DNA of 64,000 nt from Juglans regia (taxonomy: Eukaryota > Streptophyta > Magnoliopsida > Fagales > Juglandaceae). This document shows positions 29,926-41,010 of the stretch, one piece after another. Both the position numbers and the translations under genes were made by a program. The stretch covers positions 3,923,001-3,987,000 of the forward strand of contig NC_049912.1 in the NCBI RefSeq assembly GCF_001411555.2, in the 5' to 3' direction. Under the pieces are notes generated by a model. That model ran no database searches. It saw nothing but the letters and a program-made list of their open reading frames with translations, and was not told the DNA's origin. How positions within the stretch are numbered: position 1 is the first letter of the stretch; every line of letters starts with the position of its first letter.

Positions 29926-31552
29926 ATTTTCTTTTTTAGTATACTCTTTTAACTTAGTTTTAGTAGTAAGGGTTTTTTTTTTTTACAACTTTAGTTGATA
30001 TTTTCAAAATTAATTATTCTAAAAATGGTCCTCCGTCCATTTTTATTTTAGTTTAATTTAATTAACTCTCTAATTGGTTTAGTTTTAAAGTTTGTTTCTT
30101 AATTTAAGTGTTTTAGTTTATTTTCTAATGTTAGTTTTTTGAAATTTATTTTTTTACTTTTATTCTTGCTTTTCCTAAATTTAGGTTTCAATTCAACTTG
30201 TTGTTTCTCTACGTTACTTCCATAGCACATAAATTGAAAGCCTCAATTCAATGAAAAATAGACAATATTAGTGTGTGTGTGTGTGTATTTATGAAAAATC
30301 CTATTAAGCTGCCCAACTTTGCCCCTTCATTTTGACTGCTCATGTATTTAAATTTTTTTTAGTTGATGATTAAAGAAGTGATTTTTAGTGTATTGATGTA
30401 TTTTTTAAAAATATTTATAGATGTTTAAAAAATGTGAAAATGAAAAGAACAAAAAAATAATATATAGAATTTGTACTATTGGGCACGCCCAACGGTCAAA
30501 GCTGGACGGCACACTAGCATCACTCTAAATTTATATATGAAAAATTCTTCTCGTCAACTAATATACCTCACACTCCATACCTTATAAAAAACATCTCCAC
30601 ATTCTATGAAAAAATTATAGATATAGAGTGTGAAAGTAAATAGTAGCTGATGCATAACATTCCTCTTTATATATAAACTTCTTGGGAGTTGAAAACAACC
30701 CACGGAGAATGCTATACTTGCCAAAGAGTATACATTTTAGGAAAGAGTTTTGCTACACAACCTCCGCCATAATCCACACTCCACATTTTTTTAAATTTTT
30801 AAATTTTTTAATATTTATTTTTGAGTTTATTCTTTTAAAATTATTTCAGATTTTCTATTCATTATTTATATAATAAATATTTAATAAAAGAAAAAATAAT
30901 AAAAATTTAAAAAAATATAGAGTGTGGAGTATGAGAAAATTATGAAAATTTATTCTTTAGGAAAAGAGTGCAAAGTTAGAGGGCTGTCCACTACCCTACC
31001 TCCTCCGTAGCTTTACCTCCCTCTTATTTTCTTTTTCTTCTAAATCATAACACTAAGTATTTAAAGAGTAAAGGTTTTATTTATATATAAAAAAATATAA
31101 TATAGTGTTTCTATAAATTTTTGTAAAAAAAAAAATTTGTTTCTTACTTATGGGTACTTATTACTTATTAGAAATACTTTAATTACAAAAAAGAAAATTA
31201 CATTTGATTGATGAGACTAATAATAGGACGATGAAAGTTAAAATTATATGAAAAAAATTGACTTTAAAATTGAGGAACAAGTATGGCCACCAAGTAGTGG
31301 TCTAGCTGACTGTATTTTTGTTTTGTTTTTTTTTAAAAAATAAAAATAAATTATTATAATTTAGATCTTAAAATAAGAAAAAGTAAATTTTCAGATAGTA
31401 GCATTATAAATAATCACGTTAAGTAGGGTTAACGGAATTGGTAATGGAGAGGGATGATTTAAATTTGTCATTGCACAAGTTACCATTCCTAACAAAGTGC
31501 GAATATCAATCTAAGAAATACAAAATGGTTATTGACCAAATTTTTGTTAAAA

Positions 31553-31594
<42 letters not shown>

Positions 31595-31936
31595 TATACA
31601 CACGTGTATTAATGATTATATTTATAAGGATTTAAGCAGTATACCTAAAATTAAAAATATGATTGATTAGTTCTTATAATTTTGAATTTTTTAGATATCA
31701 CATTATAAAGTGAAAAACAATGCTATAAAATATAAATATAAATATAAAATAAGAAATTCTACGTGTCACTTCTCTATTTCATTTCCATCACACTATGGTA
31801 AGGTGTTATTGCTTATCAACTTTTGAATCTCTCTAAGAAAGTAAAAGACCATTTAAGAGTGGTAAAAGTGCCGCTTTTACGTAATAGAATGAGAGTGTGA
31901 TATATAGTATTATATATAGAGAAATTTTAAATGAAA

Positions 31937-32085
31937 GTCTTATATCACATATCTCTACCTAACCAACATGTGATTTGTCATTTTTATCATTCTATCTTAA
32001 TGATTAAATATGTGTGTGATTAAATAAAATGACAAAAATGATAAATTACATGTTGATTAGGTAGAGACGTGTGGTGTATGCATGG
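31937..32085. mobile_element. Palindromic MITE next to LINE 2
   Basis: The arms CTCTACCTAACCAACATGTG / ATTTGTCATTTTTATCATT on the left and their near-complement on the right (AATGATAAATTACATGTTG, then ATTAGGTAGAG) give a hairpin with arms of about 45 bases. Confidence 0.6.
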
Positions 32086-32303
32086 ACCAAACTAGAAATC
32101 TAATTTAGGGGGGCCAAGTTACATGTAAAAATTTGGATAAAAAAACATGACATAACTCTATATAGACTCGTTGCTCATTCGTTAAATAAAATTTATTGGA
32201 GTCATCTCTTTCTTTGAAAGGTGTGGTGATTTTCTCTTTGTTCTTGTCAAGATCAAAGAGTAGAGTCTCTTGGGCATTTTGTCTGAAGAGTTGGTTTTCT
32301 AAT

Positions 32304-33366
32304 ATGAAAGAGGAGCTTTCTATCCTCTGCGAGGGATTAAGACTGACCGAAGAAGAGAAGCAAGAAGTAGTTATTTAAGAGTAAGATGCCATGCTCTCAA
32401 TAGAAAAAAGAAAATAATGTCTAGTTGCAATAGTGGTAGTGGATAAGGAAGTGAACAAAGGAGCTTTTCAATCCACAATGACTAAAATTTGGAAAGTTGA
32501 AGGGAATGTTGTATTCAAAGAGGTTGGATGGAACATGTTCTTGATCGAGTTTCAAGGGGAAACAGAGAAGACTTGGGATCTTACAAGGACGTCCATGCAT
32601 GGTCCTTTTATATGTATCTGGTGAGTCTCAAAGAATGTGATGGTAATACAGCCCCAAAACATATAATCTTCTCAACTAAACCATTTTGGATTCAGTTTCA
32701 TGATATGCCTTTTGCTAGCATGAATAAAAGCATGGGGGAAAAACTTGGTACAACAATAGCCCAAGTGATCATGGTTGATGTTGATGACAGTGGCACGGGA
32801 TGGGGAAAATTTCTTAGTGTTAAGGTGCTAGTAAATTTACAAAACCACTGGCAAGAGGTCGTTTCCTCAACAATGGAGTCAAATATTTCTGGATTTTATT
32901 AAAATATGAGAGGTTACCCAACTTTTGTTTTCATTGTGGTAGCATTAAACATTTCAATAGGAGATGCTCTATGTTAAACTCTGATAAGCGATCAGGTGAA
33001 GGTCAGCAATTTCAATACGACACATGGTTAAGAGCTAGATCCCAAAACAATCAAAGTAGTTCTCGTAGTCATTTGGGAAGAACTGGAGAAAAGGAAGATG
33101 TTGGTGACATCAGGCAGAGCAGCTCCGATGAGAGGAGTCCTACAGGTGATAAAAAAGGAAAGGAGCAAAAGGAGGCTGCAATCAAGGAGTCAGCACCAAC
33201 CAATCTCGCAAAATCAGGGAGTGCTCAGTTGACTGATGCTAATTATGGCAATATGTCGAATGGAGGAAATCAAGGAAGCTCTGACCTATCACAGATGGAA
33301 ACAATTTCAAAAATGGAAGCTCCCTCTATCATATATGTTACTAAGGACGAGCAAGATTTACTCTAA
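32304..33366 (+). pseudogene. LINE 2 ORF1 remnant with CCHC knuckle
   Basis: ATG at 32304 (MKEELSILCEGLRLTEEEK). Then, across frame breaks, AFQSTMTKIWKVEG, PFWIQFHDMPFASMN, DDSGTGWGKFLSVKV, and YERLPNFCFHCGSIKHFNRRC (zinc knuckle, about 32905-32970; listed here as 21 residues interrupted by no gap: key residues are Cys, Cys, His, Cys). It ends in a hydrophilic tail at 33366. It has the same domain order as LINE 1 ORF1 (shared TMTKIWK). At least two frameshifts and a stop. Confidence 0.8.
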
Positions 33367-33533
33367 GACTTCCGTTAGTAGCTTTATTCCTATATTCCCT
33401 CACAAAGAAGATCACGAAGCAGTATAAATGCAATGCAGTAGCCAGATTTACTCCAAGACTTCCGTTAGTAGCTTTATTCCTATATCCCCTTACAAAGAAG
33501 ATCAAGAAGCAGTATAAATGCAATGCAGTAGCC
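33354..33533 (+). repeat. 90-bp tandem duplication in LINE 2 ORF spacer
   Basis: 33354-33443 and 33444-33533 are near-identical copies (starting AGATTTACTCYAAGACTTCC), with only a few substitutions. They overlap the end of ORF1. Confidence 0.85.
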
Positions 33534-33811
33534 AGGTATGCCCTCCACTCACATCTTCTAATGATGCAGTTACTAAAGTGGAGAATACGAGGTCTTTATC
33601 CACTTGGAAGAGGAGAGAGCTAGAAGAGGACTGACTAAGGACCATATTGATAAATTGGAGTCTTATATGAGCTTGGATACTTATTGTTCTAATAAGAAGA
33701 GAGGTAGTGGGGGAGAGTAAAAGCAGTTCTTGAATATTAAAAGAAATAAACTTCACTCTAGTAACATGGATGAGAACCAAATATAACTGGCAGAGGGCCC
33801 TGCCAGAAATT

Positions 33812-36800
33812 ATGAATCTACTATGTTGGAATTGTTGAGGGCTTGAGAACCCTCGGACAATTCGTGAACTCCACATCTTGGTGAGAGAATAGCTCATACT
33901 GTTGGTTTTTCTTATTGAAACCAGGTGCAAAAGAGACAAATTAGAAGTTGTTCGTAACAAATTGGAGTTTGAAAATAGTTTTGTGGTGGATTGCATTGGT
34001 CGAAGTGGAGGTTTGGCTGTAATTGGAAGAAGGAAGTACCTGCTGAGCTAATTTCTTATTCACAAAGCCATATTTCAATAATTATAAACAACTATGTCAT
34101 GGATAAGAAGTGGATCTCGACTGGCTTTTATGGGCAACCTGTAACAGCAAGGAGAATGGAAAGTTTACATCTACTAAGACTTCTAAAACTTAGAAACCAA
34201 ATACCTTGGTTGTGTATGGGAGACTTTAATGAAATTGTTTCCCAAGAGGAGAAGGTTGGAGCATCAATCAGGCCTTACAAATAGATGGAGACATTCAGAG
34301 AAGCATTAGAAGATTGTGATTTAGGTGAACTGGGTTACAAGGGGTCCAAATTTACCTGGTGCAACAACAGAGAAGGAAGTGAATTCACCAAAGAAAGATT
34401 GGACATGGTTATGTTCTTCCTGTTCAACGTTCTGATCACAGCCCTTTGTTGATCTTTTGCCAAAATTGAGATGATGATCTTATGCCAAGGAGAAAAATCT
34501 TCAGATATGAAGCTAGCTGGGCTAGAAAGGAAGATTGTGCTGAAGTTATTAAAAATGCTTTGGGATGCACATTGTCTTATTCCAATAAGGCTGAGTTTAT
34601 CAAGAAAGGATTAGATAGGTGTAGGGACAGATTGGTGGGGTGGAGTAAAACAACTCATGGTAATCAAAGGAAGATCATACATTAGAAAAGAGAAATGATT
34701 AAGGAGCTGCAGGCTTCCAACACAGGTCATTCCAATGAGCACATCAAAGTTTTGCAAAAAGAAGTAGACTGTTATCTTGAAGAAGAAGACATGAAGTGGC
34801 GCCAAAGAGCTAAACAAATGTGGCTACAAGATGGAGATAGAAACACCAAGTTTTTTCACAGCTGTGGAACCCAAAGAAAGCAAGAGAATGCAATAAGATA
34901 TCAAATGGAGAGGGGCTTGCTGCAATTGGACAAGAGGAAATTAGCAGGATGTTTCAGTCCTTTTATTATGAGCTATTTACAACTTCAAATCCAAAGGGGA
35001 TTACAGAAGCTCTTGCACATTTTGATCCAGTAGTTACTGAAGAGATGAAGATGATCCTGATGAGAGAATCTTCTAGGGAAGAGATAGAAAATGCTATTTT
35101 TGAGATGAACCCTCTTAGCTCTCCAGGTTCTGATGGTTTTCCAGCAGTGTTCTACCAAAACCATGGAGTATAGTGGGGAATGATGTCATTGGTGCTATTA
35201 AAGAAATACTCACCACAAAGGTGGGGTTCGAAGAAGTGAATAAGACCTTTATAGCCCTGATTCCTAAAAAACAATCCCCCAAAACAGTGTCTGACTATCG
35301 ACCTATTAGCCTTTGCACAAAATAATTGATAAAGTTTTGGCTAATAGACTAAAAGTTATCCTTCCCAGAATTATTTCACCAACTCATAATGCATTTGTGC
35401 TAGGTAGATTGATTTATGATAATATTTTTGTGGCATGTGAAGCTATGCACACTATGCAAAATCGAATGAGAGGAAGGAAATAAGGCTATATGGCCCTTAA
35501 ACTTGATATGAGTAAGGCCTATGATATAGTTGAATGGAGCTTCTTGGAGGCTGTTATGCAGAAAATGGGGGTTGACAGAAGATGGAATGATTTGGTTATG
35601 CAGTGTGTTAGCACTGTGAGTTACTCTATTCTTATAAATGGAATAGCACAACAAAGCTTTAAGCCATTGAGAGTAATCGGGTAGGGGGATCCCTTATCTC
35701 CCTATTTATTTATTCTGTACTCTTAAATACTAAGTTTACTCTGAATTATGCTGAGCAGTAGGGACACATCACTGACATTCCTTTAGCTCGAGCCTCTTTA
35801 AACATTAACCATTTATTATTATTTTTTTGCAGATGATAGCCTTTTGTTTTGTAAGGCCAAATCTCTTGAATGGAGCAGACTTTTCAGACTTCTTGGAGAG
35901 TATGAACAAGCATCAGGTCAAAGATTAAATCTAGAAAAGACTTCAATATTCTTCAGCATAAACACTTGTACTGAAGTTCAGGAGATCATATTGGCCACAG
36001 CAGGAATAGAGCATCAGGTTCTTATGACCAGTATTTAGGGCTACCTTCTTAGGTAGGTAGACATAAATCAAAAGCCTTCAACTCAATCTTGGACAAGATC
36101 AAAAATCGAATGAGCAACTGGAAAGTGAAACTGTTATCTCAAGCAAGTAAGGAGATTCTTCTTAAATCAATCACTCAAGTTATCCTTACTTATAGGCTGT
36201 TATAGCATGGGCATCTTCAAGATTCCAAAGAATATTTTGAAAGAGATCAACAAAGTTATGCAGTTAGCTTCGTTGGCTTAATTGGAAACAACTAGGCAAG
36301 GCTAAAGGTGCCAGGTGGTGTAGGATTCAGGGGCTTTGAAAATTTTAACCTGCTTTGTTAGTAAAGTAAGGTTGTAGACTTATACAGAATCCAAACTCAC
36401 TGGCAACACGGATTTTGAAAGCTAAATATTTTCCTAGATCAGATTTCTTTAATGCTAAACTCAGAAGTAATGCTTCATTTATTTGGAGAAGACTAATGTC
36501 AGCAAGATAACTTCTGGAAGAAGGTTTGATCTGGAAAATAGGAAATAGTGAATCAGTGAGAATGTGCTGAGATAAATGGATTCCAAGACCATCTACCTTC
36601 AGAATCCAAACACCAGCAAGTATATTAGATGCACATGCAAGGGTTAAAGAACTTATTGATAATGATACTAAGGATTGAAACCTTTCCTTGTTAAAAGAAA
36701 TTTTCTCTAATTCTGAGGTTGAGTCTATTAGCAGGATTCCTATTAGCCCCTGTAATAGCTCAGACATTTTAACATGGAGGTGTACAATTGATTATAAATT

Positions 36801-37832
36801 TTATTCTAAAGGTGATTATCATCTTCAAGGTGAATTAATGGAGAAAAGGAAGGGACAATTATCTAGTAAATGTTTTAACTTCGAGATTTGGACTAAGATC
36901 TTGAAGCTCAAGGTGCAAAAGGCTGTTAAAATGTTTTTGTGGAGAGGTAGGCATGAGGCTCTTCCTACTAAACTCAAACTGTATAATAGAATGGTGGTGG
37001 AATCTCCAATATGTCCTATATGTATGAAAAGTTTAAAATCTATAGCACGTGCTATTTGGACTTGCTAATAAGCACAAGATGTATGGGGAATAAGCTCTAG
37101 GAGAATACAAAAGTGCAGTATTGGGGAGATATCTTTTAGAGAAGTTCTTGATCATCTGTTTTCATATATGACTGAAGAGGAACTTGCAGAAGTAGCAGTT
37201 ACAACTCAACATATTTGGAAACGAAGGAATACATGGGTTTTAAAGAAAAATTCACACCTCCTTATTTACTAGTGAACCAATCTAAACAAGCCATTAGTGA
37301 TTTTAGGAGCTGTTCTCATTTTGTTCCTAAAAATGCAGGTAGAAATACTATGATATTTTGCCAGTGGACTGCTCCTCCAATGAATCACTACAAAATCAAT
37401 TAGGATGCAACAACTGACAAAGTTCAGTGTAAGGTGGGCATAGGAGTTGTTGTCAGAAATTAGGAAGGGAAAGTCATAGCTACATTGAGATCCAATCGAG
37501 CTATATATCCTGATGCTCTCTTGGGTAAAGCCATTGTAGCACTAAAAGCTACCATCTTCTGCTCTGAGTTCGATTTGCAACAAATTATCCTAGAAGGCGA
37601 TGCATTAACTGTGGTAGAAGCTATCAGCAGTGCTAAGGAAAACTAGAGTTCAGTTGGTATGATAATTAGAGATGTCAAGAAAATGTTAGAGAGTGTGAAC
37701 AATCGGTCTGTAAGGCATGTCCATAGGAGTGTCAATAATATTGCAAATGTATTGGCAAAGAGTGCTCTAGGACTCTTTGAGGAGAGTATTCATTTAGAAG
37801 ACTACCCTCCTTGCATTCCTTCTTTACTCTAA
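33812..37832 (+). pseudogene. LINE 2 ORF2 remnant (endonuclease, reverse transcriptase, RNase H-like)
   Basis: It starts MNLLCWNC at 33812, followed by a stop and GLENPRTIRELHILV. The endonuclease shows ETRCKRDKL, GRSGGLAV and WLCMGDFNEIVSQEEKVG. The reverse transcriptase shows [56 protein letters not shown] and FFADDSLLFCKAKS (FADD catalytic motif at about 35830). A zinc-binding connector with LPTKLKLYNR and CPICMKS lies near 36960-37030. The last 430 bases give an RVT_3-type RNase H-like domain (VGIGVVVRN, EGDALTVVEAI, ANVLAKSALG) ending at TAA 37830-37832. Several stops and frameshifts disable it. Confidence 0.88.
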
Positions 37833-37877
37833 AGAGTTTTAATAAAGTTTTCTCAAAAAATAAAAAATAAAATTCAT

Positions 37878-38780
37878 CAATTATGATATTCGTGCTAAAT
37901 CTTTCAGCAATTTTCTTATCAATATAGATTACTAAATAATCTTCAAGAAAGTCATCATCTATTTGATATGAAATATGAAAAATTAAAAGAAAAATATTTA
38001 TATAATTCACCCTTCAAAATTAAGAACCGGAATTTCTATATATTTTGATTATGATTGATTCATTGTTAAAATAATAAAATATTAAGTCCCACAAAGAAGA
38101 ATAAAGTGGCGGCACATAAAAGAGGCTATAGTATTAGGCAGCCTATACACTCTCTCTTTCCTATTCTCTCAAAGTTTTTAAGCACTAATAAGATTCTTGT
38201 ACCACACATCTATAATTTTTCTAAATAAAAGTGCCTGTGGGCTGGGTGTAAGATTTATTTGTAATTTTGTAGAATAACTCTTATTCATGTTATTTGAATT
38301 TATAAAAAAAAATAATTATCCCTACACCCTATAAAAAATACATCCACACCTATAAAAAAAATAAAACTATAAGTGTAGAGTGTGAAAGTAAATAGTAGTT
38401 GAGGTATAAAATTTCATATAAAAGATAAGTGTCACGTCCATGATAAGGTTGAGTTTGAATGTTGAACTGAGTTGAGTTGAGTTGAGATGATAAAATATTA
38501 TTTTTTAATATTATTATTATTTTGAGATTTGAAAAAATTAAATTATTTATTATATTTTGTGTTAAATTTAAAAAAATTGTAATGATAAATTGAGATAGGT
38601 TTGAGATCCAAACTATCCCTAAATCTTATAAAAAAATATTAATCGACATGATTTGAATCTATTTAAAACAATTTTATAATAATTTTTTTTATGGCATAAC
38701 ATATTACATCAAGCCAACTTAATAACATCTTTGATTTCTTATTAGATATGTCAAACAAAAACTTTACATACAACCTGCTT
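37878..38780. other. Spacer with MITE fragments
   Basis: About 38320-38420 (TACACCCTATAAAAAATACA ... GTGTAGAGTGTGAAAGTAAA) is a repeat also seen at 30540-30670 and 18780-18910. About 38440-38625 is a copy of the GATGAG-type MITE (GAGTTGAGTTGAGATGATAA ... GATCCAAACTATCCC). No gene. Confidence 0.55.
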
Positions 38781-38859
38781 GGGGACCCGGCGCGAAACCA
38801 GCGCCAGCGTGGCAAAACGAAAACCCATCATTTTGGGTTCGTTTTGGTTTTTCGTTATC

Positions 38860-39345
38860 CCGCGTTCCCCTCCTTCCCCCTTTCCAGAATCCCACTTTCC
38901 CTCTCCTTATGCTTCTCCCCATTATCCATCGCCCCCCCTTTCCCCCCGACCCCTTCGATACTAACCCTAACCCCTCATAGATTTCCTTTCCCCTTTGATT
39001 CCTTTCCCCTTTCCCCTCAGAGATTTCCTTCGATTCACTCATTCCAACTCTCACCATCGATTTCTCCTCACAGACGTACTTCGATTCACCCATTCTATCG
39101 AAATCGACCCACGAAACCATGGTTATGTTCTTCCTCAATCACAGCATTTTACCTTTGTTCGTGGTCATCAAAATCCATTTCCCACTTCAAACCCCAGTCC
39201 CTTCGATGCTAACCCTAACTTGTCCAAAATCGTGCGTGTAACCCTAACCCTAACATCAACCCGCCGCTTAATCCTAACCCTAACTTGTTCGTTATTATGC
39301 GTGTAACCCTAACCCTAACATCAACCACTGTGTAGATCAGGTTAG
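38860..39345 (+). promoter_or_regulatory. CT-rich leader with telobox repeats
   Basis: About 300 bp of C/T-rich sequence (CCCTTTCC, TTCCCCCT) followed by AACCCTAA units at 38963, 39210, about 39240, 39276 and 39305. Plant genes often carry CT patches and teloboxes around the transcription start. A donor-like CAG|GTTAGT at about 39338 suggests an untranslated first exon for the downstream GRF gene. No TATA box was assigned. Confidence 0.4.
39234..39329. repeat. Telomere-like AACCCTAA units in a 65-bp direct repeat
   Basis: The string GCGTGTAACCCTAACCCTAA occurs at 39234 and again at 39299, a period of 65, each followed by CATCAACC. The total is too short and irregular for a true internal telomere array. 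Confidence 0.75.
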
Positions 39346-39934
39346 TTATCCTATAGTTTGGTCACGTGGATTTGGTTTTACTTTCAAGCATAGTTTTTGT
39401 ATGTAGAGTTTTTTGTTCTTTTAAATATCAATTATACTTGATAATTTTCGATGGATTGTTTTACTTTCCAACATAGATTTGAATTACATTTGTAGTGATG
39501 CTGATGGCTTTTGTTCTCAATAACATAACAAATATATGCTTGTGAAAAGCTGAATAACATTGACGTGGATGTTTGTAAATTTTCTTTCGAGTCAAATATT
39601 TTCTTTACCCACTAGTGCGGACGTTTGTAAATTTATGACATATGTAGTTAACACAATTTTACATTTTCCTAGCTACCAAACAGAATACCTCTGTTCTGAA
39701 AACTGCCTTCTGCTACAGGTAATGTTACAGTTTCTTAATTAATTTTTACATCGATTGTTTACAATGTAAGTGTTACAATATTACTTTTACATCAATCTTT
39801 ACATTGTTATAAGTAATGTTATAGCTTTTCAGTTTAATTGTTGCATTCTGAATTAGATTTTTTTTCGTTACAATGTTATGAGTAAAGTTACAATTCTTCA
39901 CTTCGACTCTTTAGGACCTGTTTTAGTTTAGCAT

Positions 39935-40275
39935 CAATTCAGTTTAATGAATTACAACTTGTTTTTGTTTCCCTAGTTTAGCATATGAATCAGAACATGT
40001 CTACATTTGTATTTCAAAAAACACAAGTAATGTTAGATCAATCTTTATAATGTGTCATTCTAATGTTTCAGTTTAATTAAATATTTTTGGTCTAATTAGA
40101 ACCTGTTTTTTTTTGGACATCATTTCAGTTTCTCGAATTACAGCAATTGGTTTAGCATATAAATCACAAGTAATTGTTCTTTGGTTTTCAAAAAACACAA
40201 GTAATGTTACATCAATTTTTACAATTTGCCATTCTAATGTTTCAGTTTCTTAATTTCTCAGTTTTTCAGTTTAAT
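39935..40275. repeat. Two diverged direct repeats of about 174 bp
   Basis: TTTCAAAAAACACAAGTAAT followed by GTTASATCAATYTTTA and CATTCTAATGTTTCAGTTT occurs at about 40012 and 40186. The upstream parts (GTTTAGCATAT) also match. This lies in the presumed intron before the GRF gene. Confidence 0.65.
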
Positions 40276-40450
40276 TAAACCTTGTTGGTCTAAGAGGAAC
40301 CTATTTTCGCTTTAGTTCAACTTGTTTTTGTTTTTCCCTAGTTTAGCATCTAAATCCCAAGTAATATGAATACAAACTTGTTTTTTCTTTTTCTTTTTTC
40401 CCTTACTTATCAAAACAATTGGTCTTTCCTGCTTACTTGCACATTCTGAG

Positions 40451-41010
40451 ATGGCTTTCGTCCAGATGTCATCATCACCATCATCATCATCAGCAATGAC
40501 TTCTTCATCCTTTGCTAAACCTACTGTCGGTCAACCATTCTGCTACTATGAGGTTCCAGCCACATTAAGATACTCACATACTGGCAGAAATCCAGGACGA
40601 CCCTTCTTAGGTTGTTCAAAGTATAACACAGAGGTAACTAAATAATGTGTAGTGTGAGATTCTAAATATAATGATTAATTTTATTTACATCTAACATTTT
40701 CTATATGTAAATAATCATCAGGGTTTACCTTATTGCAAATTTATTCAAGTGGGCAGATGGTAATCATGAATATGAATTGCAGTTTCGAGAATGTTTAAAT
40801 GAATTGTTAAGGAGCCAAAGAGAGCTTGAGAAGAAACTTGAAGACATCAAGAAGACATTGATTGAGCTTTGTAGGAGAGCGGAGGAGACCAAGAAGAGAG
40901 AGTTGGGGCTTCAAAAGCAAGAAGTTAAAATTTGTCGTTCACGCATATTACTCGGTCTTGGATGGGTTTTTGTAGTTATTGTGTCATGTTATGTAGTACT
41001 ATGTAGGTGA
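40451..41010 (+). pseudogene. GRF-type zinc finger / coiled-coil / transmembrane protein, broken
   Basis: Exon A, 40451-40633, begins MAFVQMSSSPSSSSAMTSSS and contains the start of a GRF zinc finger (CYYEVPATLRYSHTGRNPGR then PFLGC). A donor GTAACT follows, and an acceptor CAG at 40719-40721 leads to GLPYCKF. One extra A at about 40743 then breaks the frame before FKWADGNHEYELQF. The rest (to the stop at 41008-41010) is a coiled coil (about 60 residues, RSQRELEKKLEDIKKTL) and a terminal membrane helix GLGWVFVVIVSCYVVL. Family members have CYC at the first zinc ligands. Here it is CYY, so a ligand is missing as well. These short plant GRF proteins are multicopy and often linked to transposons. 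Their function is unknown. Two defects suggest a pseudogene, although the extra base could be an assembly error. Confidence 0.7.

Larger units (their letters stand above)
28611..32183. other. AT-rich intergenic region, no gene
   Basis: About 3.6 kb of very AT-rich DNA. Simple repeats: TATATA at 29204-29214, (TG)n at about 30270-30286, and (TA)n at about 31556-31588. MITE-like inverted repeats lie at 29754-29925 and 31937-32085, and another repeat at about 30540-30670. No coding domain. Confidence 0.6.
32197..37864 (+). mobile_element. L1-type LINE 2, near full length but decayed
   Basis: ORF1, ORF2 and a terminal RNase H-like part lie in order on the plus strand and end with an A-rich tail (TCAAAAAATAAAAAATAAAA) at about 37850-37870. 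Possible target duplication: AAATAAAATTTAT (32184-32196) and AAATAAAATTCAT (37865-37877), 12 of 13 alike. Both are A-rich, so this is tentative. Stops and frameshifts inactivate both ORFs. Confidence 0.85.

Noticed and set aside
33354..33533. CRISPR-like or other repeat array
   Set aside because: There are only two units, head to tail, inside a decayed LINE; this is a simple tandem duplication.
38764..39138. Long minus-strand frame rich in Gly/Arg/Lys over the CT-rich leader
   Set aside because: It is the complement of low-complexity CT-rich DNA and shows no domain.
39234..39329. Interstitial telomere or chromosome fusion point
   Set aside because: There are too few AACCCTAA units, mixed with other sequence in a 65-bp repeat next to a gene leader; telobox is the simpler reading.
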